Shown piece by piece: positions 26,460 through 36,297 of a stretch of DNA of 64,000 nucleotides. Within the stretch, counting starts at the first letter, position 1; the number at the start of each line of letters is the position of its first letter. The position numbers and the translations under genes are program-made. This DNA is from an uncultured Pseudomonadota bacterium (GTDB lineage Bacteria > Pseudomonadota > Gammaproteobacteria > Xanthomonadales > Wenzhouxiangellaceae), in NCBI GenBank assembly GCA_937138395.1, contig CAKZPB010000079.1, forward strand, positions 1-64,000, read 5' to 3'. Under the pieces are notes generated by a model. It had not been told where the DNA came from, searched no databases, and saw only the letters and a list, made by a program, of their open reading frames with translations.

Positions 26460-27902
26460 TCACAACATCAACCGACGAATATCACTGAGCACGTGCGCCA
26501 GGTAGCCGGTAAAGCGCGCCGCCAGGGCACCGTCGATGACGCGGTGATCGTACGACAGCGACAGCGGCAACATCAGGCGCGGCACGAATTGCTCGCCGTT
26601 CCAGACTGGTTTCATTTCCGAACGCGACACGCCGAGAATGGCTACTTCGGGCGCATTGATAATGGGCGTAAAGGCCGTACCACCAATTCCGCCCAGGCTG
26701 GAAATCGACATGCAGCCACCCTGCATTTGTTCACGTGACAGTTTGCCATCGCGTGCGCGGCCTGATAATTCGGTCAGGTCCTTGGCCAGTTCCAGCAATG
26801 ATTTCTGATCACAATCGCGGATTACCGGCACCATCAGCCCGTGAGGCGTATCGGCGGCGAAGCCGATATGAAAATACTGCTTGTAGATCAAGGACTGACC
26901 ATCGGCCGAAAGCGATGCATTGAAGGCCGGAAATTCCTTGAGCCCGGCAACCACTGCCTTGATCAGAAACACCAGCGGCGTCATCTTGGTACCCGCCTGT
27001 TCCGCCTCGTGCTTGCTGGCCTTGCGGAACGCCTCCATGTCGGTGATATCAGCTTGATCAAACTGGGTCACGTGCGGAATCGTCACCCAGTTGCGGTGCA
27101 GATTCGGACCCGAAATTTTCTGAATCCTGGACAGCGGCTGCCGGTCGATTTCTCCGAACTTGGCGAAATCGACTTCAGGCGCGTTGGCGATCTTCATTCC
27201 AGCGCCATCGGCCGCAGTCGCTCCGGATTCAAGCCGCGACTTGACGTGCTGTTTCAGATCCTCTTCGGTAATCCGGCCGTGCCTGGCGCTGCCATTGACT
27301 GCAGTCAAGTCTGCCCCGAGTTCGCGCGCCAGCTTGCGCACACCCGGGCTGGCGTGAGGGATGCTGGACGGGTCCCGACCCATTTCATCAAACGGAACCG
27401 GCGGTGCGGGCAGATCATCGACACCGGTGCTTGCTGAGGGGTTGTCTGCACCAGTCTCTGTTTCGGCTGCCCGATCATTATTGGAATCAGCCGACTGCTC
27501 GGGGGCATCCGTTTCCGAGTGCCGAGTCTCGGCGCCCACTTCTTGTTCAGAACCCTGGTTTGCTTCTGCACGTTCGGTCTTGTGGTCCTCACCAGAAACC
27601 GCCTCGTCATTCGAGTCCGTTTCCGTCTCACTGTCCTCTGCACCGGCATGTTGATCCGAGTCTGTGTCAGCAACTTCAACCAGCGCGATGACATCGCCTT
27701 CGCCGACTTCATCGCCAACCTTGACCTTCAACTCCAGCAACGTGCCGTCGACAGGTGAAGGCACTTCCATCGTGGCCTTGTCCGATTCCAGCGTGAGCAG
27801 TGACTGCTCGGCTTCGAGGGTGTCGCCGACCTCGACCAGGACCTCGATCACCGGTACACGATCAAAATCACCGATATCCGGCACCTTGATTTGTTCACTC
27901 AT
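26460..27902 (-). CDS. aceF: Dihydrolipoyllysine-residue acetyltransferase (E2)
   Basis: MSEQIKVPDIGDFDRVPVIEV lipoyl domain (ESDKATMEVPS); E3-binding ASPGVRKLARELGADLTAV; catalytic LSYDHRVIDGALAARF. The longer ORF start at 28136 overlaps the VOC gene and is rejected. Confidence 0.96.
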   Translation of the reverse strand: MSEQIKVPDIGDFDRVPVIEVLVEVGDTLEAEQSLLTLESDKATMEVPSPVDGTLLELKVKVGDEVGEGDVIALVEVADTDSDQHAGAEDSETETDSNDEAVSGEDHKTERAEANQGSEQEVGAETRHSETDAPEQSADSNNDRAAETETGADNPSASTGVDDLPAPPVPFDEMGRDPSSIPHASPGVRKLARELGADLTAVNGSARHGRITEEDLKQHVKSRLESGATAADGAGMKIANAPEVDFAKFGEIDRQPLSRIQKISGPNLHRNWVTIPHVTQFDQADITDMEAFRKASKHEAEQAGTKMTPLVFLIKAVVAGLKEFPAFNASLSADGQSLIYKQYFHIGFAADTPHGLMVPVIRDCDQKSLLELAKDLTELSGRARDGKLSREQMQGGCMSISSLGGIGGTAFTPIINAPEVAILGVSRSEMKPVWNGEQFVPRLMLPLSLSYDHRVIDGALAARFTGYLAHVLSDIRRLML

Positions 27903-28284
27903 CGTTGGATTCACCTTCTTCAAACAGAGCGCAGAACACGCCATTCGGATCACGGATGAACTGAAACGATCCTGAACCATAGGCCCTCGGCTCACCCAAT
28001 ACCTGACCGCCCAGCAGCTGCACCTGTGCAGCCGATGACTGCAGGCTGGCAACGACAAAATAGGGAATCCAGCCGGGTGGGACATCGGCATTCGCACCGC
28101 GCTTGTGCACGATGCCACAGACCATTTGTTCTTCATCCGCTGTTTTCATGACGAAATCGTCATACTCGCCCATGCTGATTGACTCGACCTCGAAACCCAC
28201 GACCCGTTGGTAGAAATCACGGAGCTCGGACGCATTGCCGTCAGTCAAATCCAGCCAGCCCAGGGTGCCAATTGCAGTGCCCAT
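27895..28284 (-). CDS. VOC (glyoxalase/bleomycin-resistance) superfamily protein
   Basis: LGWLDLTDGNASELRDFYQRVVGFEVESISMGEYDDFVM...VPPGWIPYFVVASLQSSAAQVQLLGGQVLGEPRAYGSGSFQFIRDPNGVFCALFE. Confidence 0.9.
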   Translation of the reverse strand: MGTAIGTLGWLDLTDGNASELRDFYQRVVGFEVESISMGEYDDFVMKTADEEQMVCGIVHKRGANADVPPGWIPYFVVASLQSSAAQVQLLGGQVLGEPRAYGSGSFQFIRDPNGVFCALFEEGESNDE

Positions 28285-30971
28285 TATTGCGTCCTCGGTT
28301 CGGGTTTTTCCGGATCGATGTTCAGCTTGTCACGTGCTGCCACCAGCTCCGAGCGGCTGATCGTGTCACGCTCATACAGTCCTGTCATCGCGGCGTAGGC
28401 GATGGAATAGCGGTCCACCTCGAAGAATCGGCGCAGGTTTTCACGCGTATCGGATCGGCCAAAGCCGTCGGTCCCAAGGACCAGATAGTGAGTCTGCGGC
28501 ACAAAGGCGCGGATTTGATCCGCATAGGCCCGGACATAGTCCGTCGCGGCAACGACCGGCCCATCGCCCTGGTCGGCCAGCAGCTCGGTCAGATACGGCT
28601 GTTTATGATCCTGATCCGGCTTCAGACGATTTCGCCGCTGAACGCGTTGCGCTTCGCGGGCAATTTCATTGAAGCTGGTAACCGACCAGATATCACTGCA
28701 CACGCCGAAGTGTTCGAGCAGCAAATCGGCTGCAGCAATTACTTCATTCAGGATGGCACCACAGCCCAGCAGCTGAACCAGCTTGTCCTTGTCATGGCGC
28801 TGATCAGGATCGTGTGATTTCAGCAGATACATGCCACGGCGGATGCCATCGGCAGCCCCCTGAGGCATGGCCGGATGTTCGTAGTTTTCGTTCAGCGTGG
28901 TGATGTAGTAATAGACGTCCTCCTGCTCGGCGTACATCCTGCGCAGACCATCCTGCAGAATGACGGCCAGCTCATAGCCAAAGGTCGGGTCGTAACTGAT
29001 GCAATTCGGAATGGTGCTTGCCATGATGTGACTGTGGCCATCCTCATGCTGGAGACCTTCACCATTCAACGTGGTGCGGCCCGACGTACCGCCGATCAGA
29101 AATCCGCGCGCGCGCAGGTCACCGGCAGCCCAGGCCAGATCGCCGATGCGCTGGAAGCCAAACATCGAATAGAACGCATAGAACGGAATCATCGGCAGGC
29201 CGTTCGAGGCATAGCTGGTTGCAGCGGCAATCCAGGAACTCATCGAGCCGGCTTCGGTAATGCCTTCCTGCAGCACCTGACCGCCCTGGTCTTCCTTGTA
29301 ATACGCCAGCTGATCGGAATCGACCGGCTCATACAGTTGTCCAAACGGCGCGTAGATGCCGATCTGGCGAAACAACCCTTCCATACCAAACGTTCTGGCT
29401 TCATCACAGATGATCGGCACGATGTGCTGCTTCAGTTCCTTGTCGCGCAGCAGCACGGCAAGGCAGCGAACAAACGCCATCGTCGTCGAAATCTCGCGGT
29501 CGCCTGAACCCTTGGTCACCGATTCAAACGCGTCCAGCGATGGGATCTCGAGCGGACTGGATTCGACACGACGCTGAGGAAGCTGGCCGCCGAGTGCTTC
29601 ACGCCGCTGCTTCATATAGCGTATTTCTTCTGAATCCTCGCCTGGATGGTAGTACGGAATCTCGTCGAGCTGCTCGTCCTGAATTGGCACGTTGAAGCGG
29701 TCGCGGAAGTACCGCACGCCGTCGCTGTCCAGCTTTTTCTGCTGATGCGAAATATTCATGCCCTCGCCCGACTTGCCGAGGCCATACCCCTTGATGGTCT
29801 TGGCCAGAATCACGGTCGGCTGGCCCGGATGTTCGACCGCATCGTGATAGGCCGCATACACCTTGTGCGGATCGTGACCACCGCGGTTCAGACGCCAGAT
29901 ATCCTCATCGGACAGGTCGGCTACCATTTCTTTCAGCTCATCGTAGGCGCCAAAGAAGTGCTCGCGCACATAGCCGCCGTCCATGGCCTTGTACTTCTGG
30001 TAGTCGCCGTCGAGCGCTTCTTCCATGCGTCGGCGCAGCAAGCCCTTGGTATCCCGCGCCAGCAGAGGATCCCAGTAGGAGCCCCAAATGACCTTGATGA
30101 CGTTCCAACCTGCGCCGCGAAACACCCCTTCGAGCTCCTGGATGATCTTGCCGTTGCCGCGCACCGGGCCGTCCAGCCGCTGCAGGTTGCAGTTGATGAC
30201 AAACACCAGATTGTCGAGTCGCTCGCGCCCGGCCAGCGAAATCGCACCCAGCGATTCCGGTTCATCGCATTCACCGTCGCCCATGAAGCACCAGACCTTG
30301 CGCTTGGCCGCATCGCTCAACTTGCGGTTGGTCAGGTATTTGAGGAACCGTGCCTGGTAGATGGCCATGATCGGCCCCAGGCCCATCGATACCGTCGGCA
30401 GCTGCCAGAATTCCGGCATCAGCCACGGATGCGGATAGGAACTCAGGCCTTTTCCGTCGACTTCCTGGCGAAAGTGATCGAGTTGATCGGTCGTTAGCCG
30501 CCCTTCCAGAAACGCGCGCGCATAGATACCCGGCGAGGAATGGCCCTGGATATAGACCAGATCAGCACCATCTTCGTGGTCCGGACCCTTGAAGAAATGG
30601 TTGAAGCCGACGTCATACAGCGTAGCGGCCGATGCAAAGCTGGCAATGTGGCCGCCGAGGTCGCCACCGCGACGGCCGGCACGAACCACCATGGCCATGG
30701 CGTTCCAGCGAATGATGGCCTTGATGCGCCGTTCCAAAGCCGCATCCCCGGGCATGGCGGCCTGGCGATTCGGCGGAATCGTATTCAGGTAGGCCGTGGT
30801 CAGATCAAACGGCAGGTGAGCGCCGGCCCGACGCGCCATTTCAACCAGCCGATCCAGCAGAAAATGCGCACGCTCAGCACCCTGGCGGTCGATAACCGCG
30901 GCCAGTGACTCCAGCCACTCGCGCGTTTCTTCTGGATATTCATCGTTGGGATCGTTGATCAGATCAACCAT
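28284..30971 (-). CDS. aceE: Pyruvate dehydrogenase E1 component (homodimeric type)
   Basis: EYPEETREWLESLAAVIDRQG; GGHIASFASAATLYDVGFNHFF; WCFMGDGECDEPESLGAISLAGRERLDNLVFVINCNLQRLDGPVRGNGKIIQELE. Confidence 0.98.
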   Translation of the reverse strand: MVDLINDPNDEYPEETREWLESLAAVIDRQGAERAHFLLDRLVEMARRAGAHLPFDLTTAYLNTIPPNRQAAMPGDAALERRIKAIIRWNAMAMVVRAGRRGGDLGGHIASFASAATLYDVGFNHFFKGPDHEDGADLVYIQGHSSPGIYARAFLEGRLTTDQLDHFRQEVDGKGLSSYPHPWLMPEFWQLPTVSMGLGPIMAIYQARFLKYLTNRKLSDAAKRKVWCFMGDGECDEPESLGAISLAGRERLDNLVFVINCNLQRLDGPVRGNGKIIQELEGVFRGAGWNVIKVIWGSYWDPLLARDTKGLLRRRMEEALDGDYQKYKAMDGGYVREHFFGAYDELKEMVADLSDEDIWRLNRGGHDPHKVYAAYHDAVEHPGQPTVILAKTIKGYGLGKSGEGMNISHQQKKLDSDGVRYFRDRFNVPIQDEQLDEIPYYHPGEDSEEIRYMKQRREALGGQLPQRRVESSPLEIPSLDAFESVTKGSGDREISTTMAFVRCLAVLLRDKELKQHIVPIICDEARTFGMEGLFRQIGIYAPFGQLYEPVDSDQLAYYKEDQGGQVLQEGITEAGSMSSWIAAATSYASNGLPMIPFYAFYSMFGFQRIGDLAWAAGDLRARGFLIGGTSGRTTLNGEGLQHEDGHSHIMASTIPNCISYDPTFGYELAVILQDGLRRMYAEQEDVYYYITTLNENYEHPAMPQGAADGIRRGMYLLKSHDPDQRHDKDKLVQLLGCGAILNEVIAAADLLLEHFGVCSDIWSVTSFNEIAREAQRVQRRNRLKPDQDHKQPYLTELLADQGDGPVVAATDYVRAYADQIRAFVPQTHYLVLGTDGFGRSDTRENLRRFFEVDRYSIAYAAMTGLYERDTISRSELVAARDKLNIDPEKPEPRTQ

Positions 30972-31186
30972 GTCGCTCTACCCGGTGTTATTTTTTATCT
31001 CGCCATTGTAGTCGCGTCGCGTTCGCTTGTCTGACGCAAGCCGAACGACCACGGATAAGCAATTTAGCGCTGTTGTAAAGTTGACAGCGTTATTCAGACT
31101 GCAGTTTCAGCTTGCGAACAGCGCCGGGCAGACCCGACTCAGCCCGCAATGAATCTCGAATTGCATCGCAATCCAGTGAAATGGTA

Positions 31187-31215
31187 TTGACATCGCTGTC
31201 CAGTCAAGCAAAAAT
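31187..31215 (+). promoter_or_regulatory. Candidate sigma-70 promoter for tRNA-Met
   Basis: TTGACA (31187-31192), 17-nt spacer, weak -10 AAAAAT (31210-31215), just upstream of the tRNA. Confidence 0.4.
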
Positions 31216-31230
31216 ACTCGGCTTGCTTTT

Positions 31231-31307
31231 GGCTACGTAGCTCAGCTGGTTAGAGCGCGGCACTCATAATGCTGAGGTCGGTGGTTCAAGTCCACCCGTA
31301 GCCACCA
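31231..31307 (+). tRNA. tRNA-Met (elongator, CAT anticodon), CCA encoded
   Basis: GGCTACGTAGCTCAGCTGGTTAGAGCGCGGCACTCATAATGCTGAGGTCGGTGGTTCAAGTCCACCCGTAGCCACCA: complete cloverleaf, 77 nt. Confidence 0.97.
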
Positions 31308-31595
31308 TTTCCCATCATTTCCTCGTAGTCCTTGATCGCAAGACGTGGTCTATCTTCTGTCGTATTGAACATCCTGATCCCCAAGCCAGCATCGTGCGGG
31401 CACATGGATTGACTCTGGCTGAGTGAATGCCCGTAATGGCCCAGCTTGTTTACCGTCGTCGTTGTACCAGCGTGTCGTGGAACCAAGGCAATCCTTCAAA
31501 TCCAAGTTTTTCCGATTGAATGGCACAAAATCTTGATCCACTTCGTTAATCCCTATAATGAAATTGGACTCAAGCCCTGCCAAGGGCAACAAATC

Positions 31596-33563
31596 ATGAT
31601 GACCTTGAACAACGCTACTTCATCGAGACAGCACTATTTGTATCGCATCAGGCTGTCCATTGCAGTTGGACTCGGCCTGCTATGCGGCGCGCTAAGCGCA
31701 GGTGGGCCGCCGGAATTGGCCATGCACTGGTCAATGGAGCCGTGGATCGACGAGGACACCGGCGTGCTGCCTTCCGCAATCGGCGGTGTGTCCGGTACGC
31801 TGGTGAATTTCCCGCAAGACGGCAGCGAATGGCGCCCGGGTGTGTTCGGCAGAGCGCTTGACTTCAATGGTATCGATCAGCATGCCACGCACAATGCAGC
31901 GTTGCCGAAGACTCGTGGCTCCCTCGGCCATTGGCTGCGGCCTGCAGCGGCCGATGGCGCCAGGATTGCAGTGTATGAGAGTGACTTCTCCGGCGCACCA
32001 TCACCCGATTACAACGGCTTTGGTGCAGCCGGTGAGGCGCTGGAGATCCATACCGCGATATTCGAGGGCGAGTTCTATGCGATCTGGCAGGATGGTCTGG
32101 AACGTCGTGAAGTGCGCGGTGGCACCGTCGTGGCCGATCAGTGGGTTCACGTCGCACTGACCTGGCGTATTCCCGGGGAACTCCGGCTGTACGTCGACTG
32201 CGAGTTGGTCGATAGCGCGCCCATGCCGTCCGTGTTCGACAACCGGACCCCAACCGAGTTTTTTGTTGGCAAACCCAGCCAGTTCGGGCAACGCAATTGG
32301 GCGGGCGCCATGGACGAGGTCAAAGTCTGGAACCAGGAATTTACCGCACAAGGCGTGCGCAGCCGCTTTTGTCCAACTACAGAACCTGAAGCCAGCGTAC
32401 TGCGCGCGTCGACCCCAACCGAAAGCGAACGCTTCGGCGATGCCATTGCGCTGGACGGGAACTGGCTGATGGTGCGCTCGCCTGGCGCATCGCGGGTGGA
32501 CTGGTTTCAACAGCAGGGCGATTCCAGCTTTGTGTTTGATTCATCAAAATCATCGCTGTATGAACCGCCCGACCTGTCGATACCTACACAAGCGCAGCCC
32601 ATCGCCATCGATGGACCACTGGCCGCCGTCACCAACAACGGCGTCGTGGACGTGTACGAGCTTGATGCGGTCACGCCCGGTATCTGGAGCCTCGTGACCA
32701 GTCTCAGCGAACCCGGAATCGAAAATTTTGGAACGTCGTTGGCGCTGTCCGACGATCGAATCGCTGTCGGCTCACCCAACAGCAGCGGGGGAAGCGTGTA
32801 CGTATATGAACAGAATCAAGGAGGCCCGGATGCCTGGGGAGCGACGTTTGCAGTGGATGGTGACCTCAGCGATGTGAACCTCGGTGCGATCGTCGACCTT
32901 GATGGGGACCTGTTGGCGATCTACGGTCAGTCGGGAAGCATTCTCGGTGTCGATGACGATTCGGTCAGGTTGCTGAGGCGCGGCGAAGTCGCGGGCATCC
33001 CGGGCTGGGCGCCGGAGGGTGGTTATATCACCGAACCGAATCTGATCAACGACCTATCGGTGCAGGGTGATCGCGCAGCGATCGGCGTCGTCGAGTCTTC
33101 TGACAGTGAACAAGGTGCGGTGTTGATCCTGAACCGGAATCAAGGCGGCCCGGAAGCCTGGGAGGCGGAACACGTGTTGATTGCCTCGGACGGGGATTCC
33201 CTTGACCGTCTGGGTCAACAGCTGGCCTGGCTGAGCGATACGACGCTGGCCGCATCGGCATTGGGCTCCTTTAACAGGAGTGACCATCAGGCCGTTTATC
33301 TGTACCGCATGGGTGGCTCGTTACTGAAGATTCAAGACACTGTGTTTCTTCCGACCACCTTTGATCCCCTGACCGAAATCCGCTTTGGCGTGGGCGGTTC
33401 ACTGGCCGCAACCAACGGGCTGATCCTGAAGGGGAATCCCATCTCGGGCGCATCCTTTGTTTCGCCACCGCTGTTCCCCGGTTTTTCCGGGCGGGTGCAT
33501 GCATTCGTGCCTTCAGAGATTTTTTCGGATGGATTCGAGTCTGATTTGTTTGCACGGGATTGA
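31596..33563 (+). CDS. Secreted LamG/concanavalin-like plus FG-GAP-type beta-propeller protein
   Basis: Signal peptide; LamG-like AMHWSMEPWIDEDTG...ALDFNGIDQHATHN...WVHVALTWRIPGELRLYVDCELV...FFVGKPSQFGQRNWAGAMDEVKVWNQ; FG-GAP signatures VYVYEQNQGGPDAWG and LILNRNQGGPEAWEAEHVL; C-terminal IFSDGFESDLFARD. Confidence 0.85.
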   Translation: MMTLNNATSSRQHYLYRIRLSIAVGLGLLCGALSAGGPPELAMHWSMEPWIDEDTGVLPSAIGGVSGTLVNFPQDGSEWRPGVFGRALDFNGIDQHATHNAALPKTRGSLGHWLRPAAADGARIAVYESDFSGAPSPDYNGFGAAGEALEIHTAIFEGEFYAIWQDGLERREVRGGTVVADQWVHVALTWRIPGELRLYVDCELVDSAPMPSVFDNRTPTEFFVGKPSQFGQRNWAGAMDEVKVWNQEFTAQGVRSRFCPTTEPEASVLRASTPTESERFGDAIALDGNWLMVRSPGASRVDWFQQQGDSSFVFDSSKSSLYEPPDLSIPTQAQPIAIDGPLAAVTNNGVVDVYELDAVTPGIWSLVTSLSEPGIENFGTSLALSDDRIAVGSPNSSGGSVYVYEQNQGGPDAWGATFAVDGDLSDVNLGAIVDLDGDLLAIYGQSGSILGVDDDSVRLLRRGEVAGIPGWAPEGGYITEPNLINDLSVQGDRAAIGVVESSDSEQGAVLILNRNQGGPEAWEAEHVLIASDGDSLDRLGQQLAWLSDTTLAASALGSFNRSDHQAVYLYRMGGSLLKIQDTVFLPTTFDPLTEIRFGVGGSLAATNGLILKGNPISGASFVSPPLFPGFSGRVHAFVPSEIFSDGFESDLFARD

Positions 33564-33817
33564 TGCAGTGGATTCAATCCAACCCGGCTGATTAAGAACG
33601 GTTCATGCCCGGTCCATGGGCGCTCGCCTATTCGATCGACCTATTCAACGTTGGCCATGAACAATCAAGACCTAAATTTGCCGACCGGCAGTCGCTCGAT
33701 GTCTTGATTATTGGACTAAATCACTTTTTACCTGCTTTTTTGTGATGCAGTTTCCTATCAGTTCACCTTCGGCGCGATAGTTGTATCGCTTAGTGTGAAT
33801 TCATAGCGGACAGAACC

Positions 33818-35644
33818 ATGCGTCCAATAACAGACACCATGCTCGCCATTGCGCTTTTGCTGACGTGCATTCTGGTCGGCAGCGAATTGTCGGCAGCGAC
33901 CGAACCTGCAGAGGCGGATCTCATGCATCCGGTGCTGCAGCAGGCCGAGGCGCTTCGCTTTCAGGATCCGGAAGCAGCAATCAATGGTCTGGTGGCAGCA
34001 CTGGATGAACCCCATTCTCCAGCACTCCGTCTTGAAATGGCTGATCTGGCGACGCGGATTGCGCGCGACCAGGGTTGGCTGGATCAGGCGATTCAGCACG
34101 CACAGCGAATGAAGGTACTGGCGCAGCAGTTGGATGACCGTTCTCTGGAAGGACGTGCCCAGCATTTACAAGGCACGATCCTGGCCGAGCAGGGCGAAAT
34201 CGCAACTGCGATCGGCCATTTTCACAACGCCCGACGGGTGCTGGAATCGAGCGACGATGTGGGCAGCCTTGCGCTGACCGTCAATGCACTGGGCGTTGCA
34301 CACAATCTGCTGAACGATGCGGTGCGCGCGCGTGACTATTACCAACAGGCGCTGCCGCTGGCACGCACTGCCGGCAACGACAACCTGGAGCTTTCGATCA
34401 AAAGCAATCTGGCGTTGATTGCCGCAGATCTGGAAGGCCCCAACCAAAGCATCGAACTGCATCAGGGTGCATTGGGATTGGCGCGTGAGCAACAGCACCA
34501 GCCACAAATTGCCAATCAACTGGCTAATCTGTGCAAGCAGTTCATCGCAGTAGGCCAGCTGGATCTGGCCAACGGCGCCTGCAGCGAAGCACTGCCTATT
34601 GCTGAATCGCTGAATCATCCGCGACTGTTGGCGGGCACATTAATGACGGTCGGCGATCTGCGCGTGGCGCAGGGCGAGAATGAAGAGGCCCTGGAGCTTT
34701 ATCAACGAGCCCTGCCGCTGGTCGAAAACGTGCTGCCATTTGTCGAAGCCGAGCTATTGGACAAGACGGTGCAACTGCACAGCCAAAGCGGAAACTATGA
34801 GCTTGCATACACTTTGCTGCGCCGACAGCAGGCACTGAATGAAGACATCCTCAATACCGAGCGCAGCGAGGCGATCCAGCAGCTCGAAGTTCAGTATCAA
34901 GTAGAGCAGCAGGCCAGCGAAATGGCCATGCTGCAACTGCAGAACGAACTTCAGGCTACGCAGCTGAACCAGCGCGAGTCATTGTTGATTGTGGCCGGCA
35001 TTGCACTGCTGACAATTTTTGCCGGCAGCCTGGTTACCTGGCGCAATTATCGCGTCAAATCCCAGCTGCAGCGCGATCTTGCAGTTCGCAACCAGGAGCT
35101 CAAGGATGCGGTCGAACAGGTCACCCATCTTGCCAATCGGGATTCGCTGACCGGCCTGCTGAATCGCCGCTCGTTCGAGCAAGCCTCCGAGCATGAAAAT
35201 GCGCGGCGCATCAGAAATGATCAGCCGCTGACGTTGGTCATGGCCGACATCGACAAGTTCAAGCCGATCAATGACCAATATGGACACCTGGTTGGTGATG
35301 AAGTGCTGAAAGAATTGTCGCGGCGCATTCGCAGAAATCTGCGTGAAATTGATCTTGCCTGCCGCTGGGGCGGTGAGGAATTTGTCTTGCTGCTGCCCGA
35401 TACCACCGCCAATCAGGCCCGTGCCGTCATTGAGCGCCTGCGCGTGGCACTGACCGCCAGGCCTGTCGAAACGTCGGTGGGTGATTTACCCGTCTCATTG
35501 AGCTTCGGCATCGCCCAGGTCAATGACACGATTGATGCCGGCCTTCAGCGAGCCGACGAAGCGATGTTTGAAGGGAAACGGAAAGGCACCAATCGGATCA
35601 TGATCAGCAATATGATGCGCCTGGTTCAACCAAGTGCCGGGTGA
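33818..35644 (+). CDS. TPR-repeat diguanylate cyclase (GGEEF)
   Basis: Signal peptide, TPR-like periplasmic region, TM ESLLIVAGIALLTIFAGSLVTW, then RDSLTGLLNRRSFEQ...CRWGGEEFVLLLPD. Confidence 0.92.
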   Translation: MRPITDTMLAIALLLTCILVGSELSAATEPAEADLMHPVLQQAEALRFQDPEAAINGLVAALDEPHSPALRLEMADLATRIARDQGWLDQAIQHAQRMKVLAQQLDDRSLEGRAQHLQGTILAEQGEIATAIGHFHNARRVLESSDDVGSLALTVNALGVAHNLLNDAVRARDYYQQALPLARTAGNDNLELSIKSNLALIAADLEGPNQSIELHQGALGLAREQQHQPQIANQLANLCKQFIAVGQLDLANGACSEALPIAESLNHPRLLAGTLMTVGDLRVAQGENEEALELYQRALPLVENVLPFVEAELLDKTVQLHSQSGNYELAYTLLRRQQALNEDILNTERSEAIQQLEVQYQVEQQASEMAMLQLQNELQATQLNQRESLLIVAGIALLTIFAGSLVTWRNYRVKSQLQRDLAVRNQELKDAVEQVTHLANRDSLTGLLNRRSFEQASEHENARRIRNDQPLTLVMADIDKFKPINDQYGHLVGDEVLKELSRRIRRNLREIDLACRWGGEEFVLLLPDTTANQARAVIERLRVALTARPVETSVGDLPVSLSFGIAQVNDTIDAGLQRADEAMFEGKRKGTNRIMISNMMRLVQPSAG

Positions 35645-35756
35645 CACACAGTACTTTCATCAATCGATCCATTGGGCCGTTCAATCCGGCACGGTATACA
35701 AACCATTCAGCAGACCGACCTGCCGAGCCAGTATTGCAGGTGCCAGATGTAGGCAA

Positions 35757-36179
35757 TTAGTCCCGTTGAATGTACTGAGCGACCTTGTTGGTGATCGTCC
35801 AGCCGGCGTCGGTCTTGATCAGGTTCAGATAATCAACGTAGCCGTTTTCGCCGTTGGCTCCCCAGGTAAATTCTACCGTGGCGTTGGCTGCCTGACCGGT
35901 GACCAGCAGATTGGTGATTTCGATCCTGGCGTCCCATTGGTTGCCGCTGTTGACCACTTCGGCAAACGAGTCGCGTGAGAAATACTGATAATCGCCATTC
36001 TGATCGTAGTATTGGATTTCCGCATTGTCGGCATAAGCTGCCGTGATGTGAGCGCCCGAACCCGAGCTAACGCCAGTGATGTAGGACTGAACGGCATCGG
36101 CCGGTTCGACAAATGAACCTGCAAAGGCGATGGGGTTCATCGTAACGAGCAAAAACAAAAAACAATTCAGTCGAAACAT
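35757..36179 (-). CDS. Secreted SnoaL/NTF2-like fold hypothetical protein
   Basis: Signal peptide MFRLNCFLFLLVTMNPIAFA; AVQSYITGVSSGSGAHITAAYADNAEIQYYDQNGDYQYFSRDSFAEVV...WTITNKVAQYIQRD. Confidence 0.65.
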   Translation of the reverse strand: MFRLNCFLFLLVTMNPIAFAGSFVEPADAVQSYITGVSSGSGAHITAAYADNAEIQYYDQNGDYQYFSRDSFAEVVNSGNQWDARIEITNLLVTGQAANATVEFTWGANGENGYVDYLNLIKTDAGWTITNKVAQYIQRD

Positions 36180-36297
36180 CTTCAGGCTCTCCTTCTTCAA
36201 TTGATTTTTGGCTGAACAATAGTACTTCAGCAGTTGATCAACGACACATTTGTTTCCGATTAAAAAATCCAACCACCCGCAGTTCAGGCTGGTTCGT

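Noticed and set aside
31018-31048. Imperfect palindrome upstream of aceE (GTTCGCTTG...CAAGCCGAAC) as a PdhR operator
   Set aside because: Does not resemble the ATTGGT-N3-ACCAAT PdhR consensus; significance unclear.
31286-31592. Short minus-strand ORFs just after tRNA-Met, considered as integrase or transposase remnants
   Set aside because: No recognisable catalytic motif; one ORF overlaps the tRNA itself.
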